Shown: one piece after another, positions 10,045 through 21,550 of the stretch
Position numbering within the stretch: position 1 is the stretch's first letter
Layout: each line of letters starts with the position of its first letter
NCBI GenBank assembly: GCA_021495925.1
Contig: JAKEKT010000134.1
Location: 1-64,000, forward strand
Source: Diplodia intermedia
Lineage: Eukaryota > Ascomycota > Dothideomycetes > Botryosphaeriales > Botryosphaeriaceae
DNA length: 64,000 nucleotides
Reading direction: 5' to 3'
Position numbers and translations under genes: made by a program
The notes under the pieces: model-generated
Seen by the model: only the letters and a program-made list of their open reading frames with translations
Databases searched by the model: none
What the model was told of the DNA's origin: nothing

Positions 10045-10698
10045 TTATCGTTGGGTGCGGATCTCGACTTCGTAAGGCCGGCTTTGTCTAGAGGGCCCGA
10101 CGAAACTGGGGTCTTCGGTTGCTTGATCTGCTTCGATACTCTGGTCGAAGGTTTCTTGGCACTGTTGGCTCGCTTCTTCGCTGAAGGAGCTGGAAGGTGA
10201 GGTCGTATAGGGGACTGAGGGGGTTTCTCGAGTCTTCGGTTGCTTGATTTTCTTCGATACTCTGGTCGAAGGTTTCTTGGCACTGTCGGCTCGCTTCTTC
10301 GCTGAAGGAGCCGGAAGTTGAGATGGTGCAGGGGACTGAAGGGGTTTCTTGGGCACTGGTGGAATCTCCGCTGCTGCCGATTGTAGAGATGTTGTGAGGG
10401 AGGTGGCGGCTTCGGCGGTGGCGATTTGGGTGGCTTCGACGTCGCGCGGCTCGGCGTTGAGGAGCTGGGGGACGGCAAGGGATCTTGGTTTCGTGAGGCG
10501 TGCCTTCTTCCTTTGACGGTATTTCGCTTGCGTGGCTGCGCTCCTTGCTCGCCGGAGCTTCCTCTCCTCAGGTGTCTCAGTGGCAAGTCCTTTCCTCCAG
10601 TCGTCTTTGAAGTACTCTTTATCCTCTTCGCGTCTTTCGGCGGTCTCGGGGGATCTTGGAGGTGTTGGCTTGGGCTCCATCAGTCCCTTTTTGATCAA
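10045..10698 (-). pseudogene. Lys/Arg-rich modular protein gene, frameshifted by a 121-bp tandem duplication
   Basis: The minus-strand frame continues past 10698 without an obvious ATG, so the true start is unresolved. It reads KKGLMEPKPTP, then a basic helical module (ETPEERKLRRARSAATQAKY, followed by RQRKKARL), an Ala/Ser linker, and a Lys-rich segment (PSTRVSKKIKQPKT). The DNA for that last segment is duplicated in tandem (10111-10231 and 10232-10352, period 121 bp). Because 121 is not a multiple of three, the second copy is read out of frame and the tail changes. The basic module resembles the one at 10895-11150, suggesting a protein built of repeated modules of about 50 residues. I do not recognise the family. 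A bZIP-like basic region was considered, but no leucine zipper follows. Confidence 0.45.
10111..10352. repeat. 121-bp tandem duplication
   Basis: Two adjacent copies beginning GTCTTCGGTTGCTTGAT at 10111 and 10232, differing at only a few positions, inside the Lys/Arg-rich gene. Confidence 0.85.
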
Positions 10699-10894
10699 CT
10701 CGCGGTCTCGTCGGCGGTAACCGGGTCGCTTCGCAAGGCGACCCTCAGAAGTCTCCGTTGAATGAGGGATGGTGGTAAATGACGCTCGTAAAGTCGGGTG
10801 TATTGTTGTAGGAACAGGGAGCGAGAAGCGCTAAGACCCTGCCCCGGCTAATCCTCGGCCCATCACCAGTGCAAGTCGGTCCAAACAGTACTCT

Positions 10895-11344
10895 TTAAAG
10901 TACTCCTTGTCCTCTTCGCGTCTCTCGGCGAGGTGTTGGCCTGGGCTCCATCAGTCCCTTCTCGGCCAGCTTGCGATCGCGCTGGCGGTATTCTGCCTGT
11001 TGTTTTGCTTGACGTGCCAACCTAGCCTCACGCTCCTCTGCCGTTTCCTTGGCAGCGCGCGCCTTCCAGGGCCCTATGTATTCCTTCTGGTATTCGTACT
11101 TCCTCTGCTTCGACTTGGCGGTGTCACGAGGAGTGACCAAGGCGTCCGTGAGGGGAAAGTGCGTACAGGCGCCCCAGTATGACAAGTTACTGTATGCGCC
11201 GAAAGGGCAAAGTCGGTAGAGATCTTGGTGGCAGCCAAGGTGGCCAACGTAAGTAACCAAAGACAAAGGTGAGGTTCGGATGAGGCCTAAGGTGTGCCTA
11301 AGGCCTCGGAAGTGCCTGAGGCGCGCGAAACCTGTGCCTTCCAA
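10895..11344 (-). pseudogene. second, broken copy of the Lys/Arg-rich module
   Basis: The minus strand encodes KEYIGPWKARAAKETAEERE, then LARQAKQQAEYRQRDRKLAE and KGLMEPRPTP. These match in order the module pattern of the neighbour at 10045-10698 (W-K, ET-EER, AR-A-Q, YRQR, KGLMEP-PTP). Compared with the neighbour's DNA, about 16 bp are missing just after MEPRPTP, which throws the frame into an early stop (RRETRRGQGVL). Downstream DNA still matches the neighbour (reading EDKEYFK in the lost frame). This looks like a partial, decayed segmental duplicate. Confidence 0.45.
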
Positions 11345-11409
11345 ACTGGTCAGTCGTGACTTCCCGACTTATTGCAACATCAGCAGATAGCTTAGTCATA
11401 TGAGCAGGA

Positions 11410-11417
11410 TATATAAG
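11410..11417 (+). promoter_or_regulatory. TATA box upstream of the GIY-YIG relic
   Basis: TATATAAG about 100 bp upstream of an ATG at 11510 (context caaaATG) that opens a 53-codon frame. That frame may be a leader exon or upstream ORF of the gene beginning at 11736. Confidence 0.4.
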
Positions 11418-11735
11418 AGGGTCGCCCACCCTCTGCTCCTCGTGCCAATACAACACTCTTCACCAAACACCACCAAATTGCAACACGACTTGACCTCACT
11501 AGCGCCAAAATGCAGCGGCCTCACTCACGAAGTTCTGCCTGCTTCCTCCTACAGCCTCTTCACCTCCAGTCCTCACACGGTCGACGTCGCCATCGAGTCA
11601 GATCTCGTCTGCACCGCTACCTGCTTCCTCCTGCAGCCGCCTCACCTCCAGTCAACACACAGTTGAAGTAGGCGTCGCCTCACACCACGCCTTCCCCGCT
11701 GCCAGCTTCCTCGCCCGTTGGCGGAAACCTCAATC

Positions 11736-12443
11736 ATGCAGTCGACGAAGCCGAACGACTCCGAAGCGCCAGCGGCAACCGGGCCTTCAGATTTCGAAGC
11801 CACCATCTGCAAGATCCTGAATGGGTTGACCATGCAGATCATGTCGATTCCATGGGCAGAAGCCTTGGAAGAGGAGACCGTTGAAGAATGGGCGAGATTG
11901 ATCTCTTTGCATACCGCGCCGGCCCTGAAGGAGCTCCTGTCGTCTCCAAAGCCTACCTTGGGCGGAAACGAAGGAATGAGGTTCATATGGCTGCATGTTA
12001 GTCGCTCCGACTACCAATGACCACAACCATCTCTACGTTGGGGCCGCCACGAGTGCAACGTACGGAGGTCTCAAGGGACGGAAAGACATGCATTGCAAGC
12101 CGTTGTTGGCAGGAGCGACCGACAGGGGGTATTTTACAGCTTCTTCCGCTCACCGATACCACCACCTCACCACGGACCCGCGGCATCACCGTCTATCCTA
12201 TAGACTGAGTAAGTGTAATCCTCCTGACTTTGTATGAGTGAGTACTAACAAAGTATAGGAACAACTACTTTCACAATCTGATGTACGACAAGAAAGCCCG
12301 GCCACAGCATTGGTTTACCATCGTTCAGATTCCGGACATTCCAGTCTGGGATGACGAGATCAAACGACAGCACAAGATAATCGCCTATCTCGCTGAATGT
12401 GTCTTTGCCATATGGCTTGGAGCCTTCAACAACCGCTGCCACC
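11736..12443 (+). pseudogene. GIY-YIG nuclease-like protein, frameshifted and truncated by a transposon
   Basis: From ATG 11736 the frame reads an acidic helical N-terminal region (ALEEETVEEWARLISLHTAP) and then GMRFIWLHV. One frame over, at about 12013-12020, it continues NHLYVGAATSATYGGLKGRK, then DMH. In order these look like the GIY strand, the YIG strand and the following Arg and His of GIY-YIG endonucleases. An intron (12209-12258) with GTAAGT donor, perfect TACTAAC branch point (12243-12249) and ATAG acceptor joins in phase to a second exon (NNYFHNLMYDKKARPQHW ... AYLAECVFAIWLGAFNN). That exon ends where a degraded hAT-like end begins. The one-base frame break and missing 3' end argue for a dead gene; a base-call error could explain the first defect only. 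Confidence 0.5.
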
Positions 12444-12595
12444 AAGGTGGCCAACAAGTAACCATGTTTGCAAATATTTGTTTGAACCAATCAATCAAAC
12501 AAAGACCATGGTTCTAGCTGAAGTAATTAAATAAAGATCGTGAGGCGTGGCTATTTGCGAAATGCTTAGTTGATTGGTTCGTTGGGGGGAGACGG
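12443..12595. mobile_element. truncated relative of the hAT-like element
   Basis: Begins CAAGGTGGCCAACAAGTAAC and follows the left half of the 4536-5053 element, including AAAGATCGTGAGGCGTGG and ATTTGCGAAATGCTT. Similarity is lost after about 12595. The right end is missing. It directly interrupts the GIY-YIG coding exon. Confidence 0.65.
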
Positions 12596-12661
12596 CGGGG
12601 CGGATAACAAAAGAGATTTCCCACCCGGATCTGCCTTATAGAATAACTCTACATGAGAAAG

Positions 12662-12738
12662 GTAGTTGAATACAATATCCGGATGTAGATGTGCGCATTC
12701 AAACCCCACATCTATGTCCGGATCTTGGATTCAACTGC
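12662..12738. mobile_element. 77-bp inverted-repeat element, copy 4
   Basis: Left arm GTAGTTGAATACAATATCCG, right arm GTCCGGATCTTGGATTCAAC then TGC; 77 bp. Confidence 0.8.
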
Positions 12739-15414
12739 CCGTGTAGGAAGAGTGTGTCAACTTCGGCGGGCTTACAAAGCTCAAATCTGCTGTGACCTGT
12801 CGTGCTGCCATCCGGATCAGAGCTTCGAAGACACCCAGGATGTTGCACTGCCCGCGGCAGCAAAAGGCGATTTGGCGACATCACCGACAGGAGCCTGGGA
12901 TTAGCATGAGGAAGCAGCGAGGACCAACCAGCAGCGCAAGCGCTTGTCTAGATGAAGAAGCTGTTGCAGCGCCAAAGATACGGTCTGCAACAGAGGCCAC
13001 GGCGCAGGAGCCAATCGGTCGGCAGGGCAGATGTTCTCCATGCGCATGCGAGATGAGCACGTCTCCACAACCAACAGCTATCCATGCCAGTAGTCCAACG
13101 GCGCCCCGCTCGTACATATGTAAGTCTTGACGAGAGGTCAAGCTTGGATGCCGATGAACCCTGACGAGCATCTTTGTTGCCCGTCCGTATCACTGGCCCA
13201 TAGGCGGTGCCACACGTCGGCACGGATGATGACGCGAGCCGCCGATCAGGCTGACCATCCAGCTGATTGAAGATCGCTCCTCTGGGTGAAACGGCTCTGG
13301 TGCGTCCGGGAAAGAGAGGAACATGTCCGTTCCACTTGGTCTTGCTGTCGAATCCGCGAGAAGATTATGACGAATTGCTCAGATCATCTCATCGGGGTCG
13401 ATTGAACACCAATTAGGGAATAGAGAAGCAGCCCCAGCTCTTTCACCTCGCGTGTTCGACGCAGGCATAGATGAGGAGTGAGCAGGTTCTCTGTCATCTC
13501 CCACGAGAGCAAAGAAGCGCGAAAATGCGGCTGAAGAAATGAGACAAGGCTTACCTTTCCAAAGCGCAACTCACGCCAGATATACCGGGATCGTCTCCGC
13601 CATGGAGAGTGCAGGACCAAGCGCGCCGAATCAAATGCCAATGCCAATGGCCAGAAGATTCTCCGCCCAGCCCCTCGATATCCATCTCGGCCCCACATCT
13701 GGCGCAACCCACCTGTTCCAAGATTTCAACAACGGCAAAAACTTCTCCGGTCACGCGGCCATCTGATGAGCTCCCGGGAGCGCCGCTGCCCATCAACAAC
13801 CCCGTCGGTGCAAGTAAGACACCATCTCGCGATCGTGAGAGACCCGTGGCGTAGCCGGGGAGACGGGGGGCCAGGGCAACAGACGAAGGGCGCCGATCCC
13901 CCACCACGCCCAGCTTCGTTCGGCAGGCGAAACGAATGCAGCCGCGCGGGCAGCAGGCAGGCGGAGAAGCGATCGGTGATGGTGTCTTGATCGTCAGACA
14001 CGGCGTTGCGCGAACAACATGATGGATGAGCGTGGCTGGCTGGCCTCCCGTCGTGGTTCTCTTTTTCCCTTGGGATGTCGCACCGCGTGCGGCTCGTGCT
14101 TCGCGATTGCGTGAGCGGGCGTGGGCGGCGGGGAGGCAGAGAGGGATTGGAGGGTTGGTCCAACGGCGAGGGCGGTTGGTGCACGCGAGGGCTGGGATGG
14201 AATTCGGGCGGGCTAGCTCGGAAGGGCGTGGATCATCGGCGGGAAGGGGGAGGTAAATGAGGATGATGAAAGTGACGAGAGGTGCGAAGAGTGGGGAAGG
14301 CGGAAAGAGATCCTGAGATCGCCGTTGCCAACCGGGCAGCAGCGTCCCTCACAGTCCCCACACCGCAACCGACCTCGCCAAAGCTTTCACCAGCTTCACA
14401 CAACCAAGCTGCCAGGAGCGCTGCATTCTCGACGAAAATCGCGCACCACCGGTTCGACGCTCTTTCAGCCGCCCGGCGGTGTTGCACTGGCTGATGGCTG
14501 CTCCGAGTGCCGATGACGTCGTCCCGCCCGACTGGTTGCCCAAGATCAGCAACACGATGCCCACCCAGCGCCCCCGGCCAACGGCCATCGCCAGCTCGCG
14601 TCCTGATGAGAGCAGGCACAGTCGCCGTGTAACAGCACAATGCGAGCGGCGTGCAATGCGATGCTGACGGCGTGCTCAATGGCTGCGCAACTGCACTCCT
14701 GTCGATCTTATCGTCGTCAGCCGTGTTACCGTGTGCCGCAACATCACTGTGTCTCATCCCGCAGCCTGAAGCGAGCTGCCGACGATGATGTCGGAGGCGC
14801 TGCTCTCTCCGCCGCCAGCGAATCGCATTGCCTGGCCAGAGACCTTGTTCATCACCTACCCGAATCAGGGGACCCATCACTTATGCGCCTGCGCGTCCAT
14901 TGCCCATCGACACTTTCGTTTCTGCTGCCCCTTCGGAGCTCGCAGTCGTTGAGGGCCCGCCACCATCGTCGCATTGGCCCTGGAAAGAAGCGTACCACCA
15001 AAAGCAAAAGGGATCCCACCACTGGAGGGAGAAGCAGCAAAGATTCCAAGCTTCATCATGGCCGGTACCACCCCAGGTAAGGGCCGATTCATTGCCCATT
15101 CCAGTAAACGGCCCGGCCGGGCGGAATCGTGGTGCGCAAGGCAGCAGTTACCGACGACTACTGGGGCTGCTGGCAGCAAGCAAGCAAGCATGCCATGCAG
15201 AGGCTGCTGCCCGCCCTCTCCCCGGCCCGACCATCACACTTTCGGACCTTTGCCGCCCGTCCTGCCTGCCTGCTCTCCACATCCTACTTAGGTACCACCT
15301 TGCCCGCTCCGACCTCCCTCTGCTTCCCTTTCCTCCCTTTCCCATTCCTCTGCTTCGTCTTCCACCTCGACCCTTGCCCCAATGTGACGACATCGTTTCC
15401 TTGACCCTTCTCTC
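12739..15414. other. intergenic, no supported gene
   Basis: Several frames of 70-150 codons exist on both strands, but none shows recognisable domains, splice signals or conserved character. The minus frame 14233-14880 and the plus frame 14828-15934 appear to be products of GC-rich composition. Confidence 0.4.
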
Positions 15415-15926
15415 ATGCACCGCAACCTCCGTCCACTACGCGTTACTTTTTATCAATTTACAACAGATATCGACGAGGCATATCCAATCACAGCCTTCCC
15501 TCGGAGCCATTCCCGACGCATTGCCTCCCACGAGTCCCACGTCTTGCCGTCTCGCGTGCCAAAGACCCCAATACAGCCTGAACCGTCTGGACTTGCCTCG
15601 CCCGTTGAATCCATCCAACCAACCCAACCGGAACAGATCACCTGACCTTGGCATACTCACCGCCCCAGACGCCTTCCCTTGCCACGCCCACGTTATACTT
15701 CTCGCAGAATCCTTCATTTGCCCCCTCTTACGTGCCTCTCCGTCACCCTTCGGCCCTTCGGCCTTCACTCTCGTCAATTGGTTCCTACTCTCTCCCCTCT
15801 CTTTCCGCCACGCAACGTCTCAACCAAAGATTGCCCAGGACGGGCCTCACTTGGACACAATTGTCTCCAATGACGACGGCATTCCTCGCAGTTGTTCTTT
15901 CATTGGGCCTTGCCCGTACGGGATGA
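15415..15926 (+). other. possible small transcribed gene
   Basis: A CT-rich, promoter-like tract (15300-15415) precedes ATG 15415, which opens a 76-codon frame (PSGLASPVESIQPTQPEQ near its end). An overlapping second frame (15648-15926, LAYSPPQTPSLATPTL) looks protein-like and ends in a hydrophobic stretch (FLAVVLSLGLA). I could not join the two with a phase-consistent intron, so this stays a suggestion. Confidence 0.2.
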
Positions 15927-17833
15927 CGAAATGAGCATGTGCGCGAACAAATATATCCAAAACACCCTCAAACATTTTCCAGTTCCAACGCTTTTGTCCC
16001 CCCTCCCCCTCGCTCTCTGCTTTCATGTCCTCTTTCTCTCTCGTTCAAATCTCCTACGTCCTTCTCCTTCCCACCCATTTCCATGCTGTCCATTCCCCAC
16101 ACACTCCTTCCCTCTTGCTCCATCCATCCCATCTGGATCCATCATGCAAATGAGTAGAGAAGGACGAACGAAGCAGGAAAGCAATCGGTAAACGTCAGAC
16201 TTGCGTCTCCAAAAGCAACGGAGAGACGGACCAGTGAAGAACACCAGTCATGCACGTCGCACGAAGGGTTCATTCACAGATGCAGGAAAGGTAGGTTAGT
16301 AAAGAAAGAGGGGGGAAAGGGAAGAAAGGGAAGAAGAAAAAAACACCCTGGATGGTTTCACGCGATCGTGGGAAAGAGAGGAAAACGTGCGGGATAACAG
16401 CATTCACATCGCAAAGGACAGTACTTCCTTCCCATTTCACACCATGAACGGGTGGAGAGGAAAAGGAGGAAAGGGAAGGGAAAAAAGAAAGGAACAGGAA
16501 ACTTGTCTGGAAATGTTTTTTGCTCATCTTCATGTTCATGTCCGCATCCCCATCTCCTACGAAACCTGATCAACAAAAGACTCCAGGCGGAGAAGAAGAG
16601 AAGAAGAAAAACGACAGAACGCTACGTCTCACGTCACACAAAAGGTATGTATGACACACTCACGCTCACTCATGAGGCAAGACAGGAACAGGATAGAACA
16701 GGACAACAACGACAGCTCGCTACAAATGCTACACCACACACACACACCACCCCCACGAGGAATTTTCCATCCCGTCACCACCGCCACCATCTCCATCCGC
16801 AACGAACACGAAAAGAAGAACAGATGGACGACGGGACCAATCCTCCCTCCCTCCCTCCCTCCCTCCCTTCCAACGACCTCACACCGATCGATGTACGTGG
16901 AAGAACAAGGAAACCATAAAACCCTCCACCCACCTCCTAAACGGAAGAAGAGAAAGAAAAAAAAAAAAGCATCACAGACACCAATGCCGAACCCGCCCTC
17001 CAACTTTAACCTCGAAAGCCACGATCGCCTCTTCGACGTCTCTCTCTCCCAACCCACTCGCTCGCTCGCTCACTCCCGCAATCTTCCGATGCCGACGAGG
17101 ACCAAGCCAAACCCAAGCCGGTCGCCCCAGCCGCCGCCGCCACGTTGTTTGTTTCCATTGAAAAAAGGATTGCCGTGCCGTGCCGCCCCGCCCCGGACCG
17201 ACTCCAGCAGGCACACGCACACACACACACCCAAAAACAACAACAACGAGGCGACGAATCGGAGGAATGCGACGGGAAAAGAAAAAGCGAGAAAGGGAGA
17301 GGAGAGGAACGACGAAAAAAAAAAAAGCAAAAGAGCCATCTCTTCGGTGCTGACGAGTCGGGCCGCATTGGTTGGTTGGTGATGGATGAATGTCGCGCGG
17401 ACGGAAAGTTTAAAGGAAAGAAGAAGAAGAAAGAAAAAAAAACCAGAGTTTCGTTCATTTGTGTGTGACGGAAACACCAAAAGTTTAAAAAAAAAAAGAT
17501 GAAGAAGAAAAAAAAATCAAAATTCGAAAGAGACAGACAGACAAGTCGTGGTGGACGTTGGATTCATCTGGATTGATTGGTTTTTGGTTGGTTTGGTTGG
17601 TTGGATGAAATAATTTTTTGGTTTCTTTATTTCAAAGAGGGAGACGATAAAACAAAAGATTTGGTGCGCAGCCACCAGCAGGATCGGGTGGGTGGATGGG
17701 GGGAGGGGGGGAAAAATTGTTCTGGACCAGATGCGTGCGGATGAGATCGCCGATCGTTCCAAAGGGTTTGTTGTGGGAAAAGAAAAAAGAATCCCGCCCC
17801 CGTCCCCGCCCACCCACACACACACGGGAATTA
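15927..17833. other. low-complexity 3' flank of the C2H2 gene
   Basis: Purine- and A-rich tracts, (CA)n near 16738-16750 and 17213-17230, and (CCCT)n near 16843-16867. No supported gene. The proximal part presumably includes the 3' untranslated region of the minus-strand zinc-finger gene. Confidence 0.5.
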
Positions 17834-19343
17834 TTATTCCTCCATCCGGCCAAACATGCCTTCGTCATCCTCGTCGCTGCGACCCCGCGAACGCTGCTGT
17901 CTCTCGTAATAATCGTCATCATCCTCCATGTCCACGTCCTCGTCGACGTTGTTGCCGTGGCGCGATGTGTACGATGAACGCATCGACGCGGCGTATTCGT
18001 GTTGGCCCGGTGGTGTCGCGATGGTGCCCGGGCGGGAGGAATCGACGCTGTTGACGAAGCGCGCCGGCAGCGGCGGGACCGGCGGCACGTCCGGGGGCAG
18101 CATGACGGGCTTGCTGTGGGGGGTGCCGTAGCTGCAGCTCAGGAGACCGACGGCGGCGGCCAGGTCGGCCTGGTCCTCGTCCTCGTATGCGGTGGCCGAG
18201 GTGCCCGACGTGGTCGGGCGGCCGTCGTAGCTTTGCTGCCTGTAGAAGTTCAGAGAGCCGTTGGGGATGCTTTCTGAGAAGACGGATTGGTTGGACTGGT
18301 AGGATTGTGAGTAGGCGCTGCTGTTGCTGGAGAAGCGCTTGTTGGGGAAACGGCCGCCGGTGTAGGAGCCGATGGGAGCATCGTCATGGGGTGGAGGTGT
18401 TGTCTCGGCGGAGCTCATGCCATCATCACGGTAGTCTGACGAGCCGGAGCCGGCAGGCGAGGGCGACGAGTGGTCGCTCTCGGCAGCCTTTGCGGCTTCG
18501 GCGGCGGCGGCCTCCTGGTTCATGTTGACCAGCACGGAGGCGGCCTCAAGTAGTTGAACCTGTTGGTGTTTCGAAATGAGTAGCTTCGAGGTGATTGCCC
18601 ATTCGGGAGTGTGTTCCCATCTGCACAGAAAGGTCAACATTGCGCTCTCACGAGAGTCACGCCAGGGGCGAGCTGGAAGGGCATTCGAACTCCGGCGTGT
18701 GAAGGTATGCGGGCTCGGCGACCAGGGGATACTGACAGGTGCTTTGTGAGACAGCTGCTGTGCTTGTACCCTTTCCCACATTTTTCACATCGAAGTTCGC
18801 TACCACTTGCTCGCTTGCCGCCCTCCTTGGACACGCGCGAGCCCTCGCTCGCCCGCCGTATCCGCGACTTGCTGCCGCCCTTCTCCGCGTCCGGGATCGA
18901 GGCCAGCGGCGGGCCGTCCGTCACCACGGACCCCCGCCCGTAGCTGCCCGGGCCCTGGAAGCCCGAACCATTGTTCGGAAGGCTGCTGCTCGGCGTCGAC
19001 GGGTAGCCGGCCAGGGCCTGGGGCCCGCGCGGCGCGAAGTGGGCTTTGGAGGTGCGGCGGGGGGCGGCGCTGTCGCCGGTGGCGGCGGCATTGCTGGCGG
19101 CGGTGGTCGAGACGCTTTTCCGGCGCGAGACGCGATGGGCGGGGTTGAGCGAGCTGGACAGGGAGCTGGAGTTGCCGCGCGAGTGCGTGTGCGAGTGCGA
19201 GTGCCGCGAGGGCAGGCTGGAGGCGACGGCGCCGACAGACGAGCGGTTGGAGGGCCGCGATATTTCCTGAGGCCGGGGAAGTCAGCGGTGCTATCTCGCC
19301 GGGAGCGGGGGCCGATCAGGAGACGTACCCTGGTGGCCGTCAT
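17834..19343 (-). CDS. C2H2 zinc-finger protein (fungal, single finger)
   Basis: Three exons: 19343-19329, 19266-18737 and 18620-17834 (1332 nt, 443 residues). The first exon codes only MTATR. A Ser-rich region (residues about 6-150) precedes one C2H2 finger of pattern C-x2-C-x12-H-x3-H (RCEKCGKGYKHSSCLTKHLW then EH). An intron with GTCAGT donor falls inside the finger and phase 2 joins KHL to WEHTPEW exactly. A conserved-looking helix follows (SKLLISKHQQVQLLEAASVL). The long acidic, Ser/Pro-rich tail ends in a DMEDDDDYYERQQR-type segment. A nuclear DNA-binding or regulatory role is inferred from the finger and acidic tail; I know no named orthologue. It shares a 2.2 kb divergent upstream region with the Rab5 gene. 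Confidence 0.8.
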
Positions 19344-21550
19344 GGCTGGAGGGTCCGATGGCGCCGGCGGGAGGGGGTGAAATTGGATGGCAGAGGTTGT
19401 TTGGAGGGTGCGCTGGGGCGGGAGGAATGCGAGGTGTGCGGGAGAGAGTCGAAACAATTGTTGCGTCGATGGCCCAGGAGGCGTGCGATTAGGAGCGTGT
19501 CGTCCGTGCAAGCGGACCTTGAAAGGAAGCTGAGCGGGCGGGCCAAAAATTATGGAGATGCACTACAATGAAAGCGCCCCCGCACACAGTGCTGACGGTG
19601 CGACTTGCGAGGCAGGCTAACGCGGCCGGGGTGCGATTACAATGCAGGCGTGAGACAGGCGATGGCAGACACAAAAAAAGTCGCTGGACGGCAGGGCGCT
19701 GGGCGCTGGGCCCGGGGCGGGAGCGTCAGGTAATCAGTCAAATCAGCTGGACGGGCGTATGGCGCCAGGCAGGGCCCGCCGAACGTGACCAAGGCAGCGA
19801 TAGGTACTGCGGCCACTGGCGGCTGATGCCCCCATGGCGCAACGAGGGGATAGCGTGCTGCTATTCGGGGCTCGCGGTCGATAGCGGGCGGACGCGCTCT
19901 GGCCGCCCGCGCGCCCGAGCTGCCCGAGGGCCAGGAATGGGGGCGTTGCACTGGTGCTCCGCTGCTGCTCTTGTTGCTGCCGTGCCTTCGTCTTTGCACG
20001 AGACCCTTATGCTCGCGGCCGCGCGTTCCTGAGCCCCGGTGGCCATCAGCCGCTACTGGGCGGCGCGGTGTTCTGGCTGGCTGCTTCGGGCTTGGCCTCC
20101 TCCGCACTGGGTGATCCACGGGGCCGAGATCAGCGTCTCGCGCTCCCCCTCTGCCGCCGCGCCCGCCCGTCCTGCTGCATTGGCTGCTCGCTTCGGCTGC
20201 TCGCATGGTGGAGCGCACCGCCAGCCAGAGCGGTCTTCAGCAGCGCGATCGTCCGCAGCGCCAGCAACGGCGGCGCGGATCGCCGTCGCGGAACCGGTGC
20301 CCTGTGCTCGCCTCAGAAGCCGGGCAAGCCACAGCCCAAGGTGTCTGGTTGTCTGGTGTGCTGTCGGCCGGTCTGCTGCGCCTGTCAGGTGCTTGCTAGC
20401 CCAGCCACTCGGCGGCGCGCTGTGGGGTAATGACGAAAGAGAGGGCATTCCCGCTGCTGCCAGGCACTCGGCCCCCGCCAAAAAAAGTTTCGAGGGAGAA
20501 AAAGCGCTCAGCACCGCCTGCCAGCGCAGCGCGCGCCGCCCAGCAGCGGCCCGTCGCTGGCTGCGGCGCAGGTACGAGCCGCCGTGCGCGCTGCGATTGG
20601 CACCCGCCGGCGCTCGCGATACGTGTACCTGTCGACTGTCGCGCTGCTCCCCACATTTTCGAGAGGAGACGGGTCCGTGGCATCATCATGAGGCGCGCCT
20701 GGAGCAGCAGCCTAGACTCGTTTGCGCCGCTGGCGGCCTGCGGAGCCGGGAACCCCAGTGCTCGGCTGCTGGCCACTTCTGCGACACGCCGCTGAGACAC
20801 CCGAAAAAGCAAGCGCCGCGATCGAATCGAGATCCTCGGTGTTTGTATTGCACTCGCGGAAAATAAGATGCGCACCCGCCCGTTGCTGCCCTCCGTGTTG
20901 TTACTTGCGGCTAGCCGTCTGGCGGGCTGGCGTGTGGCGGCGCGGGCTAGACCTGGGCGAGTCGTGCCACTCTCGCCGCATCCGAAACAAGACGGCAGGG
21001 CGGACATGCAGAAATATTGTATCTGCGGAATGCGCATTGTGGAGCGCGATTCCGGTGTCTTGCCAGTGGGGACAAGGCTGCGGCATAATAACTCCGCGCT
21101 CGTCTTCTTCAGGTGCAATGACGAGTGCCCAGCGTGGAGGAGGCAGTTATGCATACGCGCACTCCGCCACTCGCGGCTGTGCTGGTGCTCTCGTCAGCGC
21201 CGCCCTTGGCGGCGGCCACGACCTTGCTCAGGCCAGATAAGATAATCAGCAGCTTACCTAACCACGCCACGTGATCCCAACACTCCACGAATCCGGAGGC
21301 GTCATTGCCCAGGCCTCAGCGCCGCCGCAGACGGCTATCCAGGCCTACCTCCAGCAGCCCAACTCTTGTTTTCCCGCGCGCGTCGGCTCGCCTACACGTC
21401 GTCCACACCGGTGAAGCTGATCCGAGCGCGTTATCCACGCGTTCCCCGTTCACCGCCTGTGCTCAGCGCGCAACCGCACCTGTCTCCGCCAACTCCATCC
21501 AGCCAGTCGAGCCCGCTCTATCGTATACACCGCGCACGGCATCAACCGCC
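19344..21550. promoter_or_regulatory. 2.2 kb GC-rich divergent upstream region
   Basis: Lies between the start codons of the C2H2 gene (-) and the Rab5 gene (+). Very GC-rich with several open frames that look compositional only. No RNA gene or ORF is supported. Confidence 0.5.

Noticed and set aside
14828..15934. 368-codon plus-strand frame
   Set aside because: Composition is Pro/Leu/Ser from CT-rich DNA, with no domain or signal; it spans a promoter-like tract.
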